Source of the DNA: Deroplatys truncata | Lineage: Eukaryota > Arthropoda > Insecta > Mantodea > Mantidae | DNA length: 64,000 nt | Direction of reading: 5' to 3' | Assembly (NCBI GenBank): GCA_030765065.1 | Contig: CM060978.1 | Span: 116,727,692-116,791,691 of the forward strand | Shown: positions 21,401 through 33,400 of the stretch, piece after piece | Numbering within the stretch: position 1 is the stretch's first letter | Layout of the letters: every line of letters begins with the position of its first letter | Notes under the pieces: generated by a model | The model's input: only the letters and a program-made list of their open reading frames with translations | Told to the model about the DNA's origin: nothing | The model's database searches: none | Made by a program: the position numbers and the translations under genes

Positions 21401-24400
21401 GAAATACCACAAAGCAGCCTCTTCTTCTGAACAGTTCACTCGCTGGGGAGTCAAACACCAGGCCTCTATAATCTCTAGCGGTAGCAGCCATCACCAACTC
21501 ATTCAGAGGACAGCATTTTTTGTTGCACCAGAAAGGCATTCACTAAGAGCTGGTTTCAGCAACCAATGTTAAATTTTAACACAATGTTGAACAGATTTAA
21601 CACTGAAGTTAATGCAAACTCTGTTACATTGAACATTAGCTTTAACAAAGGTTTAAACTCTGTGATAAGTTAACATTGCGGTAACCCTGTATTAAGGCAT
21701 TTAACAAATGCTCGACATTGGAAAATGGCTGCTGCAAACCAAGCTGTTGATGTGAGTTTGTTGCATTTGGCATTTTTGAATGCCATTCCTAACAGAAGAG
21801 AATGTGTGCATTATAATAAATTTGAAAACCTGCAAAAGGAGGAATTTTTAAAGCAATAGAGACTGTGCAAAGGGGTCATGAGCATGGTTTCACGTGAAAT
21901 GTGGGAGGTTACAATACTACAAACAGAAGCATGCCTCATTCTTACACGTATTAATTACTTTGAGATTTTATGCTATGCACTTTTCATTTAATGGAGGTGA
22001 TAATGTTGAAATTTCCAAAGCTACTGTTTGCGTGTTTATCCAAAAGGTTTCTGAAGTAATTGCTTCAAGAAGCAAACAGTGTTTTTGCTCAGATCTCATT
22101 GATCCTTATATCAGTGATAACACACTTTTGTCCACTTTAGTTTCAATGTAGTGTTCACCACCAGTTTTAAACCATTTTAAATGCTCTTTGCACTGACATT
22201 TTTGGTGCTGTACTTTATGCTAGTACAAAATTGCTGCAGCTTATATAGTCATGGAAATTTCCACAGAACATTCTACAATGTTCTGGAAGTGGGGACAAGG
22301 GAAAATTCCAGAAGATTCCGGTTATCTGATGATAGTGCTGCTGGTGTTTATACTGGGTGAGAGTGCTACTTATCTCTGTTTATCTCTACAACAGTTGCAC
22401 CAACCTCCTGAAGCTTGGGCCATAACACTGCATCACAATATTGTTACTAGCAATTAATGCAAGTAGATAGCCCATAAAATGAGAAGTATTGTCTTGAGTT
22501 CAAGCTTCTAAAAATTAAAATAAGTAGGACTGGTATAAGTTGTAGAATTACACAATGATTAGAGAACATATAGGTACAGTTAGTGGCAATATCTGAGCAA
22601 TCTCCCAACAAATTTATGCAAGCTGAAAGCTTAAAATATTTGCAAATGATAACTACAATGTTAAACATCAGCAAAAATAACAGCTTTCTTTGTTTTAATA
22701 TTTTACAAGCAGACACAAAAGAATTAAAGGGAACAAAATGCTGGCATATTCTCTCAGTCAGTATGTACAAAAACAATAGTGCTGCTGAACCTTGTGCATA
22801 AAAAATAAGGAGCACAATGAATTTCACAAAACTTATGCTGTTTTATAATTTCTACCTCTTCCTTTTTGAAGGAAGGGTTTAAAGTGTAAAAAGTGTTTAT
22901 CTTGAATAAAGAATAACTTTGAAGATGGTAGCAAGTTTTAAAAAAATATCTAACAAATTTGCTTATGGAGAACTATTCAAAACACTTAACATTGCCCTAA
23001 ATATACTTTTTATGTGGTTTTCTGTTATATTCAACTTATATCACAAACTGTAAATGTTTCAGATCCTGGATGAATCAAACATTAGCAGCACTCAATAAAA
23101 CTCATCAGAGATAACATGGTAAAATTAATTGCCATATTAAAACAATGAGTTTTGCAGAAGAATAAAATATTAACTCTTCTTATCATGAACTAAAGAACAT
23201 AATGACTGCAGCAAAATTCAGTAGAGAAAACCAGAAATTCAATAGACCATTACCTTGAGAAAAGAGCACGAGCTAAGGCAAGACGCATCCTCCATCCACC
23301 AGAAAACTGCTTGGTTGGTCTCTGTTGCATTTCGGTATTAAAACCTAAACCATTTAGAATAATACTTGCTCTGGCTGGTGCTTTATCAGCTTCTATATTT
23401 TGAAGTTGACAATACACTTCTGTTAACTGACTGCTTAGATCCGGGTCATTGCTTCTGCAATTTAAAAAAAGTCCAGTTCAACACACACATAATAATAGCA
23501 TTATACAGAGTGGAATTTCATAACACTAAACTAGAGAAGCTATGAATTGAATTTAGATACTTTAGTTCCACATTCAATTTTCAACATTTAAATCAAAGTA
23601 AAATGTGATTAAAGTGTCTAAATCTGACTCAATAATATTCTCATTTAAAATGTTCGGTTATTCTGTTTTTTCTATTTTGTGTATAAGACACAAAATAGGT
23701 AGTAGTGCATAGCTGATTTCACCCAGCTTCTGAAGGACAAGTTAATACTGCATTAACCAATAAATCTTTAAATGTTTAAAGCCTCTTTAATGCTAATGTA
23801 ACTATCTATGGGAAAAGATTTTTATCAGGAACACCAAACATTGAATCATGAATTTTTAAGTTCTACCACCAGACATATTCACCAAATTTGTCATACCACC
23901 CAATATCTACACACACACACACACAAAGACAACAACAATGTCCGTAGAACCACAGCTGTAGATAAAAGTGAAAGCTTTTGAAATGTGTCCTGCTTTTTAA
24001 GCATGTAAGTGAAGTATTTGTGCCACTCAGCTCATAGTCCCAAGATGCAGGAAATTTTATTGTAAATATGTTCAAATATTTGTTTGTATGCCTATAAGTA
24101 GTAAATATATTAGTGGAAAAAAAAAGAAGAAAAAAAAAAGATTGGAAAACAAATTATAATGGTCACTGATCATGAATGGCTGATGCCACAAATAGAATTT
24201 TACATGGCAACTTGCAGAAGTAACGTGATTTCTTAGCAGCAGTATTTAATAAACTTCCTAAGCATATGCTTAAATGGAAAGCAGGAATATCTAAGGGATG
24301 TGAGTGCAATCCGGTGGCTTAGGAAATTCACCAAGCATAGTTATTTAGATGAGTGCAATCCGGTGGCTTAGGAAATTCACCAAGAATAGTTATTTAGAGG

Positions 24401-27400
24401 ACTAGTTACAAACGTTTTAGTAATGAGAGGCTGAAGTTAGAACATGACTGAAGGGCGTGTTCTAAGAGCAGCGAGTTGCAAAACCTAATTTATGTGTTGT
24501 CTACAATATTTTATGAAATTTATTTATTGCGGAAACAATATGTTTATAGAATAATATGGGCTTTGGAAAAGAAAAGAAGAGAAAGAAAAAAAAGACATGA
24601 TAAATCAACAAACTTTGTTGTTATATTCTCAATTTTGTATGCTAGTTTCATATGTGAATTGAAAGTAAAAATGAGCCAAGGGGGTGATTTTCACGGTTCA
24701 TCAGGAAAAATTTTAAAAGCAGTCTAAGATGCAACTATTAGTATACTTCCAGAAAAGTCAAGGAAAGCTTATTTATGTAGTTATAATGAAATTCAAGGAC
24801 TGGTGTGTGGGTAATGAAGCAAATGCAAATGAAGATTCTTTGTTGGCATATTCTTATGAGAAGTTGAAAGGTATTAAAGCTTTGAGTCTTTGGAGTGAAT
24901 ATTCCATGGTGAGATCAACTGTTTTGATCAATGATAATATTGATATCAGTAAGTTTGGAAAATTAAAGGCATTTTTAAAGAGTATATTTTATGTTTTGTT
25001 GAACCTGTATTTTATGTTTTGATAGAATATGAAGTGTAGGTTTTGTTGTGTAGTAATTATGAACAAAAGCATTACTGATTATTATAGTAATAGATAAAAC
25101 TGGTTTTGTCATAGAAAACTAAAATTACTGCTTCAACATGATTCACCTTAAGAAACTTTATACATAACTAGCAGGCTGCCCGACACTGTACGGGTAGTTT
25201 TATTAACTCAAATGATGATTTAATTAATTTCATTTAATTCCTAGCATTCTTTATGAAATTATTATACAATGATCTAGTACAGATTTTTATGACAAATCCT
25301 CCCCTTTACCTCTTATAATTGCAATTTCATACAGCTGGCTATTCTTAATAATCTATGAAAATCCGTGATATTCACCAAAAGGATGTGAAACAGCAGTGGA
25401 ACATCTGACTTCCTTAACCTCAACCCTGACGGTCTTCCAAGTTTTGGAAAGCTACATAGCCAATAAGTATCCTTTGATGGTGAAACAATCAATGATCAGA
25501 ATGGTTGAGTAATTTTTAGACAATCAAGTAGGTGACATTTTAAACCTCTCTTTGGTTCCAAGCTATTTAATAACAAAAATGCCACATAGTTTTCATATAA
25601 TACATAGACCCTTAACATATACAATGAAAGAGAGATGAAGCTGGTGAACATGAAGATTCCCCACTCCCAGGCCACCAAGTTAACTGCTTTGGAAAAGACG
25701 GATAGTCTGTGACCATCGACAAAATTCCTTTCTGTTATTTATAAAATAATAGCTGACTGATGTCTAATGTTAGTTGAATACTATTTTTTCTTTTTATAAA
25801 ATTATTTAACATACCCTGCTAATGATCTTGATTATAACATACAAAAGAAATACAGCAAAACTTTCTTACTTGAGGGTTATTAAAATGAGTAGCCATTGGC
25901 AGAATCAATTCTTTTGTTTTGTTGTATGCTGGTTGCTAAATTGTGACCATCTACATTATACTGCTTGGAATGATATATCTGTGGCATTTGTCTTATTTTG
26001 CATGCATATTCTGTGGAGCAACAAGTATTTTCTACTCCATGACATTCTTAACTAGAAGTCAAGGCCTTCACAAGCATATATTTTAATAACTCCAATGTTA
26101 AATTAAAACGTGGAGTTACTAAAATATATGCTTGTGAAGAAGACCTTGACTTCTAATTAAGAGTGTCATGGAATAGAAAATACTTGTTGCTCCACTGTGT
26201 TCATATTCAAGTACAAGGGCTTTATAAATTCTTTTTAATCTTTTACTAATTTATGAAATATGTTGAATGGTGTTTTGTAACCCCAGTCTGTCAGAAAGAC
26301 TTGAGCTTTTTAATGGTAAAAGAATTACTAAAATTGGTTGACTGGTTTTTCTATTTTAACTGTTCAACATATCTGGTATTATACAGTGTTCATTACAGTC
26401 TGCTCTGTGGGAAAGTTACTAAATGTGTAACTGATGGAAAATGAATTGACCTTTAACACTCATATTGCTCCACTTAGCAAATTATTTTTATTTGGGGGGA
26501 CCTTTTGTTCTACCCATAATTTGCTAAGTGGAGCAATGTGAGTATTTAACATCCATTCATTTTCCACCATTTAATTATTTGCTTCCCTGTGTGAAACTTC
26601 CAATTAGTCATATAAATAAAAAGTATTTGCTTCAAGTACAAGTGTTAAGTAAAAGTAAATACTTCAAGTAAATATTAGCAAGTTCTTACTTGATTCCATA
26701 TGAATAGCCAAATGCTTTTACCAGTAAGTAAATACTACCCAATTTTCCTAATTTTTAAGAATATGCTAGGCAGTACTTACTAGAACAGGTACTAACAGCA
26801 GTTTTGTCACCCTATGGCTTGACAGTTATGTATGATATCCACTACATGTACCTGATTATTTGTTTTGTTTTCATGTCTTTTGATAGTGAGAGTTTTTCTA
26901 AACTTGTATATATGCATGATCATTTTGTCAGGATGTTAAAATAAAAATGATCAGTTTTGTTAAGGACAGAGTACCATAGAATAAGATTCAGAGGTGGTCT
27001 TTGAAAACAAATATATTTATTTCTACTTTTTACCCTTTTATAATTACTGTATTATATTATTAAGTTTCCATTTTACCTTTAAATTGGATAAACCAGTAGA
27101 GTGCAACATATTTAATTCAGGTAACTCAAACAAATAGTAACATATGACTTGAGAAATTATATTACTTATTTTTTGCATTGTATTTATTGATCATAGCCTC
27201 TCATTTCAAACAGTAAATGAGCAATTTCATTTTTTCTTAGTATTCGTCTCCTCACACCTACGTTAAATGCATCATTCCTGCTATCTTCATCAGCTCCAAC
27301 GAAATCTTCATCCTACAGGTATCTGGCAACATTATTGTAACAAATGAGAACACTGCTTGCTGCTAAACACATTTTGTCGCTTAGGTGCTCAGCATAGCAT

Positions 27401-30400
27401 ATAAACATGAAACTCTTTTGAGCACACTCAAAACACAACACAACTGATCCATTGAATTGAGTCACAACTAAACTGCACTAAGCACTGTCCAAACTCTTTG
27501 ACTTCTTAAGGGCACTTAACTTTGTAACTTCTAAACTAAATGAACTCCACACATGGTCAAGAAGAACCCTCTTACATAGGTGTTGCATACAAAGTGGAAG
27601 TTCTAGAAAGGGAGGCTACTAGAAGATGTCAAAAGGAATGTTCTGGAACACGAAAGTGACACATAATGGATTGTCTGCACTGGCTATTTTCTGGGAACTG
27701 GACAAAGGTCTCATACAGATGCCAGGTTGGGGAGTGCTTACTGGCAGCCTGCAGGTAGCTTCACTGTAGTTACACTGCTCCCTCCTCAGATTATATTGCT
27801 ACTGGGTCATTTAAGCCCTATAGGCTTCTCCTCACTGCGACATTAATAGATCTATTGTGAAATTACCCTAATCTATATTTCCCAGTTTAAATTAAAGCTT
27901 TTAATGATGCTTAAAATTTTTCTGAATGATAGTGAGGTAATCTGCCCATGTTAAGGTAAGCAGATTCTAAAAACCTCACTCTTGGGTGAGCAATTGCTTT
28001 ACAGTCACAAAATATGTGCCTCGCCATTTCTTCTTGACAGAAGCGACATTTATACACACTCATGTTGCCAATTTTGCAGAGATGATCCCTGAGAGGGTAA
28101 TATCCACTGAGGAGGCCATTCACTATCCTCAACTCCTGTTTGCTGAATGTGAGGATCTTTTTTGATCTTTTAACTTAGAGTTCTATAAGCTCTTTGCATT
28201 ATTTAGCTTTGAGACTTTATCCCAAATAGCTTTTACACCTTTTACATTCCCAGACTTTTATCTTTTCAATTAAGTAGCAATCTGATACCCCTCAAATGAT
28301 TCAGCGTGAATGAATGGAGTGTTAGCTCCCTACTTGGCTAGGCTATCAGCAATTTCATTGCCTTCAATGCCTTCATGTCCTGGCACCCACATTAAGACTG
28401 TGTTTTTATTCACCAGTGGTTTAATGTTTGTAGGCAGTCCAAGACAAGCTTTGATTCAACAGTGTAAGCACCGAGAGCCTTTAACACAGCCTGGCTGACA
28501 AAATATAGATTCTAGAACCATGAAGGCCTTTACTGAAATTTACATGGCCACAGATTTCTATTGCATGAATTTCTACTTGAAAAGCCAAGGGCTTTTGATA
28601 GAGTAAAAGTAGGCCCATGTACCACCACACCAGTTTTCCCATCCATTCTTGAGCCATATATGTACCAGATGAGTGACCCTTTAACAAATTTGGGTCCTCC
28701 TTCATTCCATTGATAACATTCAGTGAGAATTACCTTTAAAAGAATGACGAAAAATTTGGTCTTGGTATCATAAATTCCATAGCATTATGCAGTTATCCTC
28801 TTTAAGTTTGAGGATTTTCATGTGATCAGTTAGATCACCAGATTTAAACATTGTGGTGCTTTACAGCCTGAGAGGACTGGATAAGGCAGCCTTCCTCACT
28901 GCAATATGGAGAGGTATTAAGCCTATTAAAGCCTCCATGGCTGCTGTAGAGCAGGTACTGATCGTACCACTTATACCAAGACGGGTGAGCTTTTGAATCT
29001 TTCATGCCAACCAACACTATCATAGCAGGTTAGACAGTGTAGGTGAACCACCAGCATCTTCCCTCGGGACAGTCTTAGATGTGGTAGACTGCATCATTGA
29101 TACTCTTCACCACACTATATGGTCCTTGCTGTGGTTGTTGAAGCTGGTGTGGAAGAGCGATATAACCACACCAGATAACCCTGCCAGAAACATTGTCGCT
29201 GGCTTGCCAGTCATAACAGGTCTTCATCCAGCCACTCGCTACTTGGATGTGTTGACAGGTCATCTTATGCACATTGTAAGACAGACCATGGGATTCCTTG
29301 ACTGCTAACCTCCCAAACCTGTCCTCACAGCTAGTTCGCAACTTGTGGGCATGATCGCATCCTTCGTCAGGGTCACCTTGCTGATCCCAGGATATCTGTT
29401 GGGGCTCCAGAGTATCACCTCGTCCCAGTCAAATTGCAAAACCCTCTTGTCAACATCGACCGTCATGTCGTGGCTCCTGAGGGCATCCAGTCCCAGTATC
29501 TCATCCTCAGGCACCCTTGCAGCAAACACCCGCAGACTTACAATGCTCTGCCCCAGGGTCAACTTCAGCAAGCCCCTCTCCTCCACAGGCAAAGTGTTGC
29601 CATATGCCACATAAGGTCTGATTATGGTCATGACTGCACATGTGTCCACTAGTGTCCAGCATGGTTTTCCCTGTAGCTAGCCATCTGCAACAAGGCTATT
29701 AAATTATTCTTCTGTCTGAGGGACACGTCGTTCAAAAGGGTGGAAATGAATGCTCCAACGTGTTCCTTGCCACATTGGTCCTTATTTGTTTCCATCTGCT
29801 TGGTTGTGGAAAGCCCTTCACTAGTTGACCTGCCTGGCCAAACCCCCAACACACATCACTTGATGCTCATTGGTTTGTTCATGGACAGTTCTTCATGAGG
29901 TGTCCTCGCGGACCACACTCCCAAAAGACACCACTTGATGATCTTCATTGATGTCCTTGGGTTAATTTTCTGTCCCCAATATTGAATACTCCTGATCTCC
30001 AAGGTGGAAGCAGCTGTTACCTCGCCCACTAGCCGCTCCCCTCTCAGGTCTACACTACCCCATCTAACTGCAGGCACCGTCTGCTCTTCAGCTTGGTTTG
30101 GACAGCCCTTCATTAGTTGTCCTGGTTGGCCACACCATAAAGTACACCACTTCAAGATCTTTGTCGATGTCTTTGGGTTGATTCTCTGTCCCTGTCGTGT
30201 CTAATACTCCTGGTCTCCAAGGTGGGGACAGTTGTCTCAATTTTCAATGTGGCTGTTAGCACCTCATAAATGTGGTCTTGTAAGGCCAAACATCAGACGC
30301 TGTTGTATCTCGGCATCACCTCATTGATAATGGGATAGGCAGCTTCCAGGGATCCGTAACTGGGTGGAAGATTCACCAGAGCTTTGTTCACCAGCTACTC

Positions 30401-33400
30401 AATTGCCAGAGGGAACTCCTGCAGTGTCTCCCATGACTGTTGCAGCCTTGACTTGAATTCCTGTCATGCATTTCTTCCATCATGACATTCAGTTCCTTGG
30501 CACTGCTGTCGACACTTCCTTCCAGGATGCTAAGCTGTTCCCCGAAGTCCTCCAGGGCGTTTATGCATTGGCTTAGGTCTTTCACCTTTCTGCCAAGCTC
30601 TTTCATGCCTTTCTCGATAGCTACATCTTATCTTGAACATTTCTGTCTTCATCTTCTCCATTGCAAATTTACTGTTGTTATTTCATTTCCAATCTTGTCC
30701 ATTCCATCTTTATCTTGAACATTTCACTCTCCAGCTTCTCCATTCTGGATTCCATTTTTGCCTCCATCTTCTCCATTCCGGATTTCATGGTCTGACTTCA
30801 CTTAATAATTGTTTAAGTAATTGCTACATTGCAGCATTTATATCCCACTACTGGCACCAATGTAACAAATCAGAGCACCACTTGTTGCTAAAGACACTTT
30901 GTACTTAGGTGCTCAGCATTGCACAACTTTACACTTGAGAGTGTTTTGACACATGCTCAAAGCAGAACACAACTGATCTATCAAATCGAATCACAACTGA
31001 ACTGCTAAGTCACAACTCACAACTAAACTGCACTCAGCATTGTCCAAATGCTTTGACTTCTTGACGACACTTAACTTTGTATCTTAACTGAACACCACAC
31101 ATGGGCAAGAGCAGCCCCATATATAAGCCACGCATACAAAGTAGAATGTTCTAGAAAGGAAGGCTAGAAGGCTTCTAGAACATGCTGAAAGGAATGTTAA
31201 AACTGTGAAGCAGCGCATAATGGGCTATTGTTCTGACAGCCAGTCGAAGGTTGTGTTGACTACGTGTTTGTATTCTTTTTCTGTTAAGGGGGTGTAAATC
31301 AATCTATACGTTACCCTGTTTAGCACCACATGTTTGTGTGGGACCAGGCTAAAACTACTGCATTTTACGTAGTTCTCCGAATGTGCAGGCTTCAGAATGT
31401 CAAATGTTTCAACTCTGACCCAATTTCCTCTACAACTTCAAATTTACATCACTGTTATTAGCTTATTCAAATATTACACAAATATGAAATATGACTTTTT
31501 AAGTTATTCAAGTTGACAGTAGGATAGCAATGAAGGTCAGTGAAAACTGTCATCAGATTACTTAACCTGTGTTAAGCGAGAATGAAACATCTGTCAAGAA
31601 AGATCGTTGTTAAACAATAAAACCCAAAATACAAGCAGCAACAACTGAAAACTTTTCTATTTTTATCTAAAATAAAATTTCTCCTAAAATCCAGCATCTG
31701 TAGCAGCATTACACAGCTCTGTCACTATGTCCATTCACAAAGTTCAAGTAGAAAAGCAAGTTACTCTTTCAGAGCCATATTAATTCTTCCCAGGCAAGTT
31801 TCTTCTGCTTTTTTCTATGACTTTCTTTTTAATGTTACTTTCAAAACTTGAGGGTTACCTCTATACATGTGTATATATTGATGGCCCGGCATACATTTTC
31901 TATGGGTATCTAAAATGGCAGCCAGAAATTTTATTTAAAGGGGCCCAGCCAGCTGAATATGTCTGCCAGGTGCCTTTCATTGCGGCATGTAATTATTTTA
32001 CAGGACATACATCAAAACATGAAACCATGTTTTAATTCCCTTCCAGCACTGCCTGCATTGAGAATTTTTATGCCTGATAGACCACCATAGCCATGAATTA
32101 AGTACAAACGTTTTTTGGTGAAAATTCCTACACATATCTGCATACAGCAGGAATACTTGAGGGAAAGGACAGTCAATGCATATAACATTGAAGTATTGTG
32201 CACCTTTCTCAATGTTGATGCAGTAATTTGTATCACAAATTACTTAAATGTAAATAATGATTGTAATATGAATATGCATTTTTATGTGACATTGATTTCA
32301 GATGTTTATTAATTGTAATTATTATTTGGAAATAAGTTTATAATGCCTTACTGAAACTGTCAATAATAGCGCGCAATAATGCAGAGAGGGGGGGTGAGCT
32401 GTTTATCATTATTGGAAACGAGGAAGTTACGTAATGTTGGCTCGTTTTTTCCGTTGAGAACCTTCTGGAATGTGTTCTCCCTAAAGCATATGTATTCATA
32501 ATTTTCATTGGATATTAAAATAGATGCTAATGTTGGCGCGTTTTATTAGCCAATTGCAGCTCAGTTATAATCTTTAGGCGTATCTGGATGCAGGATTATA
32601 AATAAGGTAGGTTGGAGGTAAAGTCAGTCAGTCCTTCAGTTCGCCGAAAGCATTCATACACTACACGTCGTCTTCAGTCAGTCAGTTCGTCGAAAGTATT
32701 AGTTCGTCATACATCGGATATAGATTCACAACTTACGCGCAGCAGAATTATGAAAGATCTAAAATATGGTAAAGTTAATTATACAAAAGGTTGAAGTACA
32801 TTGATTAAAAGTGATCAGCAAGAAGTTATTATAACAGTTTCAGTTTGGCAAGTATCTAGATCAATATGTAAAAGTGATAGTGAACGTGTTCGACAATAAA
32901 AATTATAAAACAAATTTCTTCATCAGTGTTCTTTTTGGATAAAAGATTCCTTTCCGTTTACACAACCCTGATCAAGACACATGTTCGACCCAAGATAAGA
33001 TAATAGCTAGCCGGAGGACAATAAACAAAACTTAAAATTCTTTCAAACACTGATACTAGGTACCACAAATTGCTAACACTAGATGGAGCTACAAACCGAA
33101 CAAATGAATGACGTCACAAGATGGCTTCAACACACGTGATGTAAACAAACATTTGTAAGTAATACCATTACAAATTGGCTCCCATACGTGGGGCAGTTAA
33201 AAATTATGTAACCAAACAAAACAAAAGCAGCACAACATAAGATCTTCAAGTTCTAATAATTTACGTAAAAACATATTACGTAATCAGTTATACACCCGCA
33301 ATGTGCTACAGAATGCACTATTCTGATTAAAATGCAGATATGTGTGTGCGTCTAACATTGCCATTCTCTTTTAATAACAATTAACCTAATGACCCAATAA

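Larger units (their letters stand above)
15448..22437 (-). mobile_element. old Mag-like Gypsy retrotransposon (element C)
   Basis: Minus-strand order is 5' LTR (22437-21238, itself interrupted), primer site, gag coiled coil (21114-20863), broken gag/protease region, RT, RNase H and integrase, then 3' LTR (15935-15448). Stops and frameshifts are frequent and the LTRs are visibly diverged, so it is an old insertion. A 0.7-kb dispersed repeat (19813-20520) lies in the gag region and a Harbinger fragment lies in the 5' LTR. Confidence 0.78.
27336..31238 (-). mobile_element. Mag-like Gypsy retrotransposon with internal deletion (element D)
   Basis: LTRs at 27336-27679 and 30861-31238 share TGTAACAAAT, the CTTAGGTGCTCAGCAT block, CACAACTAAACTGCACT and TTCTAGAAAG. 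The primer site (minus TGGTGCCAGTAGTGGG, 30844-30859) follows the right LTR, so the element reads leftward. Internally it has gag, duplicated zinc knuckles, a protease and the integrase C-terminus, but no RT, RNase H or integrase core. A LINE fragment (27780-28790) lies next to the 3' LTR. Confidence 0.78.
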
